Of a stretch of DNA of 6,493 nucleotides, positions 1 through 6,480 are shown piece by piece. Within the stretch, counting starts at the first letter, position 1, and each line of letters opens with the position of its first letter. The notes below the pieces were generated by a model. It was given only the letters and a program-made list of their open reading frames with translations, did not search any database and was not told where the DNA came from. Source of the stretch: Actinomycetes bacterium (GTDB lineage: Bacteria > Actinomycetota > Actinomycetes > Actinomycetales > Cellulomonadaceae); contig JAFABT010000131.1 in NCBI GenBank assembly GCA_023425905.1, positions 1-6,493 of the forward strand, written 5' to 3'. Made by a program: the position numbers and the translations under genes.

Positions 1-72
1 GCGACGCCCTCGCTCGCCGACACCCCTCCGCGGCAGTCCCCTGCGCGTCGACGCCGCCTGCTGCTCCGCCCG

Positions 73-1458
73 TCAGCCGTCGACCGCGCTCCACCGCGTC
101 CCGCGGGTCCGCAGCGCGTTCACCGCGGCACGCGCAGCCATGAAGACCACCGCGAAGGCGAGCCACAGCGCGACGAGGCCTCCCGCGTCGTGCGGGGCCC
201 GCCAGGCCACGAGGCCGGCGAGCGGGGCGTAGACGGCGAGGGTGACCATCCCCGCCCACGCGAGGTAGCGGCCGTCGCCGGCGCCGATGAGCACCCCGTC
301 GAGGACGAACACCCACCCCGCGAGCGGCATCGCGACCGCGCACACGAGCAGGGCCGCGGTCACGGCCGACCGCACCCCGGGGTCGGGCGTGAAGAGCGCT
401 GGCAGCCACGGCGCCGATGCGGCGAGCAGCCCGCCGATGACGGCGCCCGCCCCCACACCCCAGCGGGTGACGCGCGCCTGGACCGCCCGGGCCTCGGCGA
501 CCTGTCCCGCGCCGAGGCGGTTCCCGACGAGGGCCTGGGCCGCGATCGCGACCGCGTCGAGGATGTACGCCGCGAGGTTCCACATCGACATGACGACCTG
601 GTGGCCGGCGAGCTGGGTGGCACCGAGCCCCGCGGCGACGGTCACGGTGAGCAGGAGCGCGAGGCGCAGCGACGCGGTGCGGACGAGCAGCGGCACCCCC
701 GCGCGCACCTGGCCGAGGACGCCCGAGGCCGCGGGACGCAGCCTGGCCCCCGCCTCCCGGGCAGCCCTGCCCACGACGATCGCGAGCGCGGCGCCCATCC
801 CCAGCTGCGCGAGCGCCGTCGAGAGCCCCGAGCCCGCGATGCCGAGCCCTGCGGGGTGCACGAGCAGGACGCAGAGGACCGCGTTGACGACGGCGCCCGT
901 CACGGCGACCTTGAGCGGGGTCCGGGTGTCCTGTGCGCCGCGGAGCGCTCCGGTCGCCGCGAGGACGACGAGCATGCCGGGCAGCCCTGCGGCGGACCAG
1001 CGCAGGTAGGACACCGCGTGCGGCGCGGTCGCGGCGTCGGCTCCGAGGGCCACGGCTGCCCACGGCGCGCTCCACCACACGGCGACCGCGAGCACGACCC
1101 CGAGGCCCGCGGCGAGCCACATGCCGTCGACTCCGAGGGTGAGCGCGCCGCGCGTGTCTCCCGCCCCGAGGCGCCGCGCGACCGACGCCGTCGTCGCGTA
1201 GGCGAGGAACACGCACATGCCGACGGCGGTGAGGAGGATCGTCGACGCGAGCGAGAGTCCCGCGAGCGGGACGGCCCCGTCGTCGAGGTGGCCGACGACG
1301 GCCGTGTCGACGAGGACGAAGAGCGGCTCGGCGACGAGCGCGCCCAGGGCGGGGACGGCGAGGCTCAGGATGCGACGGTCGAGGGGCCCGAGACGCCGCG
1401 GCCGGGATGTGGGCGGCGCGTCCTCCCCGGGGGTCGTGGGCTGGGGATCGACGCCCAC
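73..1458 (-). CDS. MATE family efflux transporter, DinF-like
   Basis: An integral inner-membrane exporter of the multidrug and toxic compound extrusion family, expected to expel cationic or organic compounds in exchange for H+ or Na+; the substrate cannot be told from sequence. The 461 residues match the family's usual 440-470. After a short hydrophilic Pro-rich N-terminus (1-25) come about 12 hydrophobic segments in two halves. Visible DinF-type signatures are PALGALVAEPLFVLVDTAVV (residues 36-55, first helix, with Asp51), ARRLGAGD (94-101) and its second-half counterpart NRLGAG (313-318), GALRGAQDTRTP (170-181) and GVLIGAGDGR (388-397). The frame stays open far upstream, but that part is Arg/Pro/Gly-rich and unlike any transporter. 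I chose the GTG at 1458 because GGGAGG lies 7 nt before it and the protein then has family length. It diverges from dnaB across a 433-bp gap. The family assignment is firm; the drug specificity and exact start are inferred. Confidence 0.93.
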   Translation of the reverse strand: MGVDPQPTTPGEDAPPTSRPRRLGPLDRRILSLAVPALGALVAEPLFVLVDTAVVGHLDDGAVPLAGLSLASTILLTAVGMCVFLAYATTASVARRLGAGDTRGALTLGVDGMWLAAGLGVVLAVAVWWSAPWAAVALGADAATAPHAVSYLRWSAAGLPGMLVVLAATGALRGAQDTRTPLKVAVTGAVVNAVLCVLLVHPAGLGIAGSGLSTALAQLGMGAALAIVVGRAAREAGARLRPAASGVLGQVRAGVPLLVRTASLRLALLLTVTVAAGLGATQLAGHQVVMSMWNLAAYILDAVAIAAQALVGNRLGAGQVAEARAVQARVTRWGVGAGAVIGGLLAASAPWLPALFTPDPGVRSAVTAALLVCAVAMPLAGWVFVLDGVLIGAGDGRYLAWAGMVTLAVYAPLAGLVAWRAPHDAGGLVALWLAFAVVFMAARAAVNALRTRGTRWSAVDG

Positions 1459-1534
1459 CCGCGCACCTCCCCACTCGTCCGGCCCGGCCGGTCCGCGGGC
1501 CCCGCCGCACGGAGAAATCTCTGGATGAAGTCCT

Positions 1535-1560
1535 GCGCCCACACCCCTGGCCTGGGGCGC
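1535..1560 (-). repeat. GC-rich hairpin in the leader of the MATE gene
   Basis: On the minus strand GCGCCC at the 5' end can pair with GGGCGC at the 3' end, and an alternative inner stem CCCC/GGGG with a 6-nt loop competes with it. It lies 77 nt upstream of the chosen GTG start. It could be a leader structure in the transporter mRNA, but at this GC content such pairings arise easily by chance. No known riboswitch core was recognised. Confidence 0.25.
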
Positions 1561-1608
1561 ACGTCGAGCCGCGGTCGTGTCACTGCAGGTCAGAGCGATG
1601 TCAGCGGC

Positions 1609-1684
1609 GGTTCCACGAGGGCGATCCGGCGGTCCCCCGCCCAGGTTCCACAGTGATCCTATCTTTTCCACACAGCTGTCCACA
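1609..1684 (+). promoter_or_regulatory. Cluster of DnaA-box-like TCCAC(A) elements
   Basis: Four same-strand elements share a TTCCAC or GTCCAC core: GGTTCCAC (1609-1616), GGTTCCACA (1644-1652), TTTTCCACA (1664-1672) and CTGTCCACA (1676-1684). TTTTCCACA is one base from the classical DnaA box TTATCCACA, and CTGTCCACA is one base from TTGTCCACA, the form preferred in GC-rich actinobacteria. The last two are 12 bp apart in direct orientation. The last box also forms an imperfect inverted repeat with the following GGGGACA. The cluster lies between the divergent MATE and dnaB genes, where DnaA binding could regulate dnaB or the transporter. The first two elements are weak matches; binding is inferred. 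Confidence 0.45.
1656..1682 (-). promoter_or_regulatory. Possible promoter for the MATE gene
   Basis: On the minus strand a -35-like TGGACA (1682-1677, one mismatch to TTGACA) is followed 15 bp later by TAGGAT (1661-1656), which fits the actinobacterial TANNNT -10 pattern. The spacer is short. The transcript would begin near 1650, leaving a leader of about 190 nt before the MATE start. The -35 falls inside the CTGTCCACA element and the spacer contains TTTTCCACA, so a protein bound to those boxes would block this promoter. Confidence 0.4.
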
Positions 1685-1770
1685 CCTGGGGACACCCTTG
1701 ACCGCGCCTCACCCACACCCTGTGCGCAACCCCTGGGGACGGCCCGCTCACGACCGCCTGCGCGGACGGA

Positions 1771-1776
1771 TATGGT
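1771..1776 (+). promoter_or_regulatory. Weak candidate -10 element for dnaB
   Basis: TATGGT fits TANNNT and is one of the few AT-containing hexamers in the GC-rich stretch before dnaB. No good -35 is visible 16-18 bp upstream. Another option is TTGACC at 1698-1703, a good -35 with a poor -10 partner (TGTGCG) 17 bp on. The dnaB promoter is therefore not settled. Confidence 0.2.
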
Positions 1777-1891
1777 CGTGCGACAGTGGGTCCGCCAGCC
1801 CGCCGCGCGCCCGCTGCGCCGGTGTCGGAGGCGCACGGTAGACAGGGCCTGAACCCGCACGGGGCAGGCGAGGAAGGACGGCTGGGCACCA

Positions 1892-3274
<1,383 letters not shown>

Positions 3275-3290
3275 CCGCCAAGCCCGGCGG
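3275..3290. terminator. Short convergent hairpin after dnaB
   Basis: CCGCC (3275-3279) and GGCGG (3286-3290) form a 5-bp stem with a 6-nt loop directly after the dnaB stop codon, in the 19-nt gap before the end of the convergent lipoprotein gene. No T-tract follows on either strand, so any termination activity would be weak or would depend on Rho. Confidence 0.35.
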
Positions 3291-3293
3291 CCC

Positions 3294-3899
3294 TCACGAC
3301 GACGTCTCGGGGTCACCGTCGGTCCGCGCGCACCCCGCCTCCGAGGTGGGCTCGATGACGTAATGGGTGTGCCACGTAGTGACGTACTCCTCACCACCGA
3401 GCTCATAGACGATGTCGATTCCGGACGTGAGGCTACAGAGCGCTGGGTCGGGCTGAGCGAGCCCGACGACGAGGTTCACCCGCTCTCCCGGAGCGATCGA
3501 TGCCCCGATCGCCTCGATCGTGCGATCCCACAGGCGGCCGGTCCGCTCGTACATGTCGTCCTCAGGGCGGGGCGGGACGGGGTACCCGGTCCCGGCGACC
3601 TCGGACTCGGGCGACTCGAGTCGGAGCATCCGGGTGAGACCAACCTTGGCGTTCTGCGGATCGCGCACGGTGATGCGGGAGATGACTGCCTCCTCCGAGT
3701 CGGAGGTGTTCGTGAGCCGAATATTCCCGACGGCGCGTTCGCGTCCATCGTGCTCGGCGACGAGGCCGACGACGCGAAGCGCCGTATCCGACGTCATGTT
3801 GATGAGCGGCCCGTCCGGAGACGAGGCCGGTGCGCAGCCCGCAAGAAGGAGCAGTGTTATCGCCGCGCCGCACCACACACGTGTGAATGACACTGTCAA
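3294..3899 (-). CDS. Predicted lipoprotein of unknown function
   Basis: A 201-residue protein I do not recognise. Its N-terminus is a clear lipoprotein signal: Arg7, a hydrophobic stretch AAITLLLLAGC and lipobox Leu19-Ala-Gly-Cys22. Cys22 would be lipid-modified, leaving about 180 residues anchored on the outer face of the membrane. The mature part is soluble, acidic and probably beta-rich, with segments such as RAVGNIRLTNTSDSEEAVIS and a C-terminal YVTTWHTHYVIEP, which suggests an Ig-like or domain-swapped beta-sandwich fold; that is a guess from pattern. The start is uncertain: TTG 3899 lies 6 nt after the stop of the upstream 72-residue gene, and GTG 3893 would remove only two residues. 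Neither has a good ribosome site (only GAGCGGA nearby), so translation is probably coupled to the upstream gene. Codon use is less GC-rich than in dnaB. The 3' end is 19 nt from the convergent dnaB. Confidence 0.85.
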   Translation of the reverse strand: MTVSFTRVWCGAAITLLLLAGCAPASSPDGPLINMTSDTALRVVGLVAEHDGRERAVGNIRLTNTSDSEEAVISRITVRDPQNAKVGLTRMLRLESPESEVAGTGYPVPPRPEDDMYERTGRLWDRTIEAIGASIAPGERVNLVVGLAQPDPALCSLTSGIDIVYELGGEEYVTTWHTHYVIEPTSEAGCARTDGDPETSS

Positions 3900-3905
3900 T
3901 CCGCT

Positions 3906-4124
3906 CTACTTGATCACGATATCGCCGGTCAGCGGATCCTCCGGGAGTGCGCCCTTGACGATCGGGCGCGCCCAAGAATTTGATGAGACAGCCGGAAACG
4001 TCTGGGTTGGGAAGTCGTCGGTGCCTGAAGTATCTGGAACCGCAGATGCTAGGGATGCTCCGCTTAGCAGGGCGCCTGCCGCACAGAAGACGACACGCAG
4101 TCTTCGCGAAACACTCTGAGCCAT
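3906..4124 (-). CDS. Small secreted protein of unknown function
   Basis: A 72-residue protein with a classical signal peptide: a basic start (MAQSVSRRLR), a hydrophobic core (VVFCAAGALLSGASL) and a probable cleavage site ASA28|V29. The mature part would be about 44 residues, with an acidic, Ser/Thr/Pro-rich first half and the ending PEDPLTGDIVIK. No family is recognised. I chose ATG 4124 because it gives a complete signal peptide and lies about 36 nt downstream of the expected start site of a strong promoter; the upstream extension of the frame is charged and unstructured. The ribosome site is weak (GCGGGAA). It ends 6 nt before the lipoprotein start, so the two form an operon. My codon count gives about 60% GC at third positions, with AGA, CTA, TTT and AAT present, unlike the nearly saturated dnaB and ribosomal genes; this suggests acquisition from elsewhere. 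Confidence 0.7.
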   Translation of the reverse strand: MAQSVSRRLRVVFCAAGALLSGASLASAVPDTSGTDDFPTQTFPAVSSNSWARPIVKGALPEDPLTGDIVIK

Positions 4125-4166
4125 CTGTTCCCGCTGTTGATGGATTTCTTCCCGGTACCGGGGGGA

Positions 4167-4195
4167 ACCGTACTCTTCGCTCCTCACCCCGTCAA
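4167..4195 (-). promoter_or_regulatory. Sigma-70-type promoter of the secreted protein/lipoprotein operon
   Basis: On the minus strand -35 TTGACG (4195-4190, five of six consensus bases) is followed after exactly 17 bp by -10 TACGGT (4172-4167, fitting TANNNT). Transcription would begin near 4160, giving a leader of about 36 nt to ATG 4124. This is the best vegetative promoter visible in the window and supports the two-gene operon downstream. Confidence 0.65.
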
Positions 4196-4413
4196 CGGGA
4201 TCTAACTGCCTGCTCACGACAGATCTGTTCGAGGCTCGATCCCCACGCTTCGTGCTCTGCTGCCGGGAACTCGCCAGTCTCGGTGTGTAGTCGGCAATTG
4301 CTGAGCCGTTCGACCTCATGCGTCATCGCGCTCTCCACGTCGTCGATGCGTCCTCCATGGCCCACCGCGCAGACCAGCTCGATCGCGAACAACAACATGG
4401 CTATCTCGTCCAT
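4192..4413 (-). CDS. Doubtful small open reading frame
   Basis: A possible 73-residue protein starting MDEIAMLLFAIELVCAVGHG, with a hydrophobic first third and a charged remainder containing two Cys (39 and 65). It is unrecognised. About two thirds of its codons end in G or C, slightly above what the local composition gives by chance. There is no ribosome site before ATG 4413 (or the ATG at residue 6), an in-frame TAG lies five codons upstream, and its stop codon falls inside the -35 element of the next promoter. It is as likely to be a random frame or a gene remnant as a real gene. Confidence 0.22.
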   Translation of the reverse strand: MDEIAMLLFAIELVCAVGHGGRIDDVESAMTHEVERLSNCRLHTETGEFPAAEHEAWGSSLEQICREQAVRSR

Positions 4414-4631
4414 GGCGTGGTCGAGCTAGCCCCAGACGGTCCATTCGAGGGTCGAGTCCCGAGGACCGCGAGGAGACCGGCCCTATCCGCCGATGGGGGA
4501 CCCTTTGCCCGGCCGCGACCCCACATAGACCTTCGTTGTGCTGCTCAGAATCCCGCTGCCCCACGGGATATCCGAGCACCATGCAAGTGCGGCGTCATTC
4601 TCTGTGCCTCGCGCCGCCGAGCCCCGCACGC
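4414..4631. other. Stretch without a recognisable gene
   Basis: Between the doubtful frame ending at 4413 and the terminator at 4632, no frame on either strand shows convincing coding character, ribosome site or known domain. Composition is less GC-rich than the flanking core genes. On the minus strand a short open segment around 4483-4590 reads through peptide-like sequence (IPWGSGILSSTTKVYVGSRP) to a stop at 4483-4485. Together with the next frame it may be the eroded remnant of a gene, but nothing identifies that gene. The only clear structure is the inverted repeat at 4437-4468. Confidence 0.4.
4437..4468. repeat. Inverted repeat CGGTCC-N20-GGACCG
   Basis: Perfect 6-bp arms CGGTCC (4437-4442) and GGACCG (4463-4468) enclose 20 nt that hold a second small stem, GGG (4449-4451) with CCC (4458-4460), around TCGAGT. 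The inner part resembles a tRNA T-arm lacking one T. It could be an operator, an RNA hairpin or chance. Confidence 0.35.
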
Positions 4632-4671
4632 ACGAAGGCCCGGACCCCCTCGCGGGGTTCCGGGCCTTCGT
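4632..4671 (-). terminator. Strong hairpin terminator of the rpsF-ssb-rpsR-rplI operon
   Basis: A perfect 13-bp inverted repeat (ACGAAGGCCCGGA at 4632-4644, TCCGGGCCTTCGT at 4659-4671) is extended, after one C-T mismatch, by a 4-bp CCCC/GGGG stem closing on a 4-nt loop. It starts 31 nt after the rplI stop codon. There is no long U-tract, as is common for actinobacterial terminators. It is nearly symmetrical, so it could stop transcription from either side. Confidence 0.85.
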
Positions 4672-4701
4672 CGTCACGCGACCTGAGTCACGCGGCGTGA
4701 G

Positions 4702-5154
4702 TCACTTCGCGGCGACGACCTTGACGTCGATCTTCGCGGAGACCTCGGGGTGCAGGCGGACCTGCACGGTGTACTCGCCGGTCGACTTGATCGGCTGCCC
4801 GACCTCGATCTTGCGGCGGTCGACCGTGGTCGCACCGGCCGCGGCGACCGCGTCAGCGATCTCTGCGGTCGAGACTGCCCCGAACAGGCGACCCTGCGGG
4901 CCAGCCTTGACCGTGACCGTGACGGCCTTCGACTGCAGCGAGTCGCGGGCGGCCTTGGCCTCGTCGAGCGTCGCGATCTCGCGCGCCTTGCGGGCCTTGC
5001 GCAGCGCCGACACCTGGGACTCCGCGCCCTTGCTCCACGGCGTGGCGAGGCCACGCGGGAGAAGGAAGTTGCGGGCGTACCCGTCCTTGACGTCGACGAC
5101 GTCGCCGGGGGTGCCGAGGCCGGTGACCTCGTGGGTGAGGATCAGCTTTGCCAT
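4702..5154 (-). CDS. rplI: 50S ribosomal protein L9
   Basis: A 23S rRNA-binding protein of the large subunit that sits at the base of the L1 stalk and helps keep the reading frame. At 150 residues it is full length. The N-terminal rRNA-binding domain carries the family signature GDVVDVKDGYARNFLLPRGL (17-36), followed by the long connecting helix (about 41-75, Ala/Lys/Arg-rich) and the C-terminal domain with GRLFGAVSTAEIADA (88-102) and the ending KIDVKVVAAK. ATG 5154 is preceded by the strong ribosome site GGAGGAG. It is the last gene of the operon, 17 nt after rpsR and 31 nt before a strong terminator hairpin. Confidence 0.98.
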   Translation of the reverse strand: MAKLILTHEVTGLGTPGDVVDVKDGYARNFLLPRGLATPWSKGAESQVSALRKARKAREIATLDEAKAARDSLQSKAVTVTVKAGPQGRLFGAVSTAEIADAVAAAGATTVDRRKIEVGQPIKSTGEYTVQVRLHPEVSAKIDVKVVAAK

Positions 5155-5171
5155 GTCTCTTCTCCTCCTGC

Positions 5172-5408
5172 TCAGCGCGCCGAGGACGAGTACGGCAGCA
5201 GGGCCATCTCGCGGGCGTTCTTGACGGCACGGGCGATCGCCCGCTGCTCCTGGACGCTCACGCCGGTGACGCGACGCGCACGGATCTTCCCGCGGTCGGA
5301 GATGAACTTGCGCAGAAGCGTCGTGTCCTTGTAGTCGATGACGTCGATCTTCGCGGACTTGAGCGGGTTCTGCTTCTTCTTGGGCTTACGGATAACGGCC
5401 TTGGCCAT
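5172..5408 (-). CDS. rpsR: 30S ribosomal protein S18, cysteine-free form
   Basis: A small-subunit protein that binds 16S rRNA as a heterodimer with S6 on the platform. The 78 residues are typical. The core IDYKDTTLLRKFISDRGKIR (24-43) and the tail RAVKNAREMALLPYSS are diagnostic. It has no cysteine: where zinc-binding S18 proteins carry CxxC after the basic N-terminus, this one has QNPLKSAK, so it is the zinc-independent type, which several actinobacteria keep in this operon. ATG 5408 follows AAGGAG by 7 nt. It lies 75 nt downstream of ssb, a gap that holds a stable hairpin, and 17 nt upstream of rplI. Confidence 0.98.
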   Translation of the reverse strand: MAKAVIRKPKKKQNPLKSAKIDVIDYKDTTLLRKFISDRGKIRARRVTGVSVQEQRAIARAVKNAREMALLPYSSSAR

Positions 5409-5438
5409 CGTGGTGCTCCTTGTGAGGAATGCGTGGAG

Positions 5439-5462
5439 CCCGGGGCGTTGCCGTGCCCCGGG
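5439..5462 (-). repeat. 8-bp GC hairpin between ssb and rpsR
   Basis: CCCGGGGC (5439-5446) and GCCCCGGG (5455-5462) form a perfect 8-bp stem with an 8-nt loop, 21 nt after the ssb stop codon and 30 nt before the rpsR start. It lacks a U-tract. It may be a processing or stabilising element or a partial terminator that sets the ratio of SSB to S18 and L9. Confidence 0.5.
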
Positions 5463-5483
5463 ATGGGGTGTGAAGGGTGCGGG

Positions 5484-6002
5484 TCAGAACGGGGGCTCGT
5501 CCGAGTACGACGTGGACGCACCGCCGGACGGCGCCGTGGTCGCCCACGGGTCGTCCTGCTGCGCGCCGCCGCCGCCTCCGGAGAAGCCGCCGCCACCGCC
5601 GCCGCCCGAGAAACCGCCACCGCCGCCGCCACCCGAGCGTTGTGCGCGGGTGACCTTCGCAGAGGCGTACCGGAGCGAGGGGCCGATCTCGTCGACCTGG
5701 AGCTCGACGACGGTGCGCTTCTCGCCCTCGCGGGTCTCGTACGACCGCTGGACCAGCCGGCCGGTCGCGACGACGCGAGTGCCCTTCGTGAGTGACTCCG
5801 CGACGTTCTCGGCAGCCTCTCGCCAGATCGAGCAGCGCATGAACAGGGTGTCCCCGTCCTTCCACTCGTTGCTCTGGCGGTCGAACGTCCGGGGCGTCGA
5901 GGCGATGGTGAAGTTGGCAACGGCAGCGCCCGAGGGGGTGAAGCGAAGCTCCGGGTCCCCCGTGAGGTTGCCGATCACCGTGATGACGGTCTCACCAGCC
6001 AT
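5484..6002 (-). CDS. ssb: Single-stranded DNA-binding protein
   Basis: A tetrameric protein that coats single-stranded DNA at forks and repair sites and recruits partners through its acidic tail. Of 172 residues, 1 to about 113 form the OB fold; actinobacterial signatures are RCSIWREAAENVAESL (56-71) and TREGEKRTVVELQVDEIGPS (90-109). A flexible linker follows with G7-F-S, G7-F-S and G5 blocks (124-146), then the protein-interaction tip SYSDEPPF, matching the usual DDxPF-like end (E. coli DDDIPF). ATG 6002 is preceded by GAAGGAG at 5 nt. It lies between rpsF and rpsR in the same operon, so it is coexpressed with ribosomal proteins. Confidence 0.98.
   Translation of the reverse strand: MAGETVITVIGNLTGDPELRFTPSGAAVANFTIASTPRTFDRQSNEWKDGDTLFMRCSIWREAAENVAESLTKGTRVVATGRLVQRSYETREGEKRTVVELQVDEIGPSLRYASAKVTRAQRSGGGGGGGFSGGGGGGGFSGGGGGAQQDDPWATTAPSGGASTSYSDEPPF
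5565..5633 (-). repeat. Glycine-codon repeat tract within ssb
   Basis: Nineteen glycine codons in blocks of 7, 7 and 5 separated by Phe-Ser pairs give two tandem 27-bp units of the pattern (Gly)7-Phe-Ser plus a partial third. The GGC/GGT triplets are prone to slippage, so linker length is likely to vary between strains; changes by whole triplets keep the frame. Confidence 0.8.
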
Positions 6003-6061
6003 GTGTGCTCCTTCGTCGACGTGAGGTGGTCGTGTCGCTCGGTCGGTTGTCTAGCTGACGC

Positions 6062-6358
6062 TCACTTGGCGTCGGCGCGCAGGACCTTCGTGCGCAGGAC
6101 GACCTCGTTGAGGCCGAGCTGGCGGTCGAGCTCCTTGGCGGTCGCGGGGCTCGCCTTGAAGTCGACGACTGCGTAGATGCCCTCGGACTTCTTCTGGATG
6201 TCGTATGCAAGACGACGACGGCCCCAGATGTCGACCTTCTCGACAGAACCGCCCTCGGTCGAGACGACCGAGAGGTACTTGTCGAGCGAGGGAGCGACGG
6301 TGCGCTCGTCGATCTCGGGGTCGAGGATGATCATCAACTCGTACTGACGCAGGCTCAT
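6062..6358 (-). CDS. rpsF: 30S ribosomal protein S6
   Basis: A small-subunit platform protein that binds 16S rRNA together with S18, which is encoded two genes downstream. The 98 residues show the family core: RQYELMIILDPEIDER (4-19), the conserved VDIWGRRRLAYDI with the basic run, KKSEGIYAVVDF and the LNEVVLRTKVLR end. I chose ATG 6358 rather than the in-frame GTG 6364, because AGGAGG (6369-6364) sits 5 nt before the ATG and overlaps the GTG. It is the first gene of the operon, 59 nt upstream of ssb. Its leader can hide the ribosome site in a stem, which suggests feedback by S6:S18. Confidence 0.98.
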   Translation of the reverse strand: MSLRQYELMIILDPEIDERTVAPSLDKYLSVVSTEGGSVEKVDIWGRRRLAYDIQKKSEGIYAVVDFKASPATAKELDRQLGLNEVVLRTKVLRADAK

Positions 6359-6363
6359 ACCCA

Positions 6364-6407
6364 CCTCCTACGGACTCAGCGGTCACGGAATTTCCGTGAC
6401 AGGAGGG
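6364..6407 (-). promoter_or_regulatory. rpsF leader structure, probable S6:S18 autoregulatory motif
   Basis: On the minus strand CCCTCCT (6407-6401) can pair with the rpsF ribosome site AGGAGG (6369-6364). Directly inside, GTCACGGAA and TTCCGTGAC (6400-6392 and 6390-6382) form a perfect 9-bp inverted repeat around one base. The 5' side has no unpaired bases between the two stems, while the 3' side has 12 nt (6381-6370) containing CCG just before the ribosome site. Two stems with an asymmetric 3' loop carrying CCG match what I recall of the S6:S18-binding leader found in rpsF operons of many bacteria. Binding of the S6:S18 dimer would lock the ribosome site and stop translation when these proteins are in excess. 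The pairing is seen; the ligand is inferred. Confidence 0.6.
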
Positions 6408-6474
6408 TGTTGCGTCCGCTGCGTGCGGCCGACGCCCGATGGCGGGCACGGCTGATCGCACACAGCAAGGGGTC

Positions 6475-6480
6475 AGACTA
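6475..6480 (-). promoter_or_regulatory. Candidate -10 element of the rpsF operon
   Basis: TAGTCT (6480-6475, minus strand) fits TANNNT. Its -35 partner would lie at about 6498-6503, just outside the window, so the promoter cannot be verified. Transcription would start near 6468, giving a leader of about 110 nt that contains the structured ribosome-site region. Confidence 0.35.

Noticed and set aside
1..72. A partial gene at the left edge
   Set aside because: Plus-strand frames are open, but 72 bases of GC-rich sequence give no motif or ribosome site to support a call.
190..1656. Long plus-strand open frame opposite the MATE gene
   Set aside because: Its product is a low-complexity Arg/Glu/Asp/Gly mix typical of the antisense of a GC-rich gene; it has no domain.
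1609..1740. A chromosomal origin (oriC) at the TCCACA cluster
   Set aside because: Only two good boxes are present, there is no AT-rich unwinding region, and dnaA and dnaN are not adjacent. A regulatory role is more likely.
4437..4475. A tRNA gene on the plus strand
   Set aside because: There are no D-arm or anticodon arms, the T-loop is one base short and no CCA-compatible end is present.
6359..6364. GTG start for rpsF adding two residues
   Set aside because: The GTG overlaps the AGGAGG ribosome site; ATG 6358 has correct spacing.
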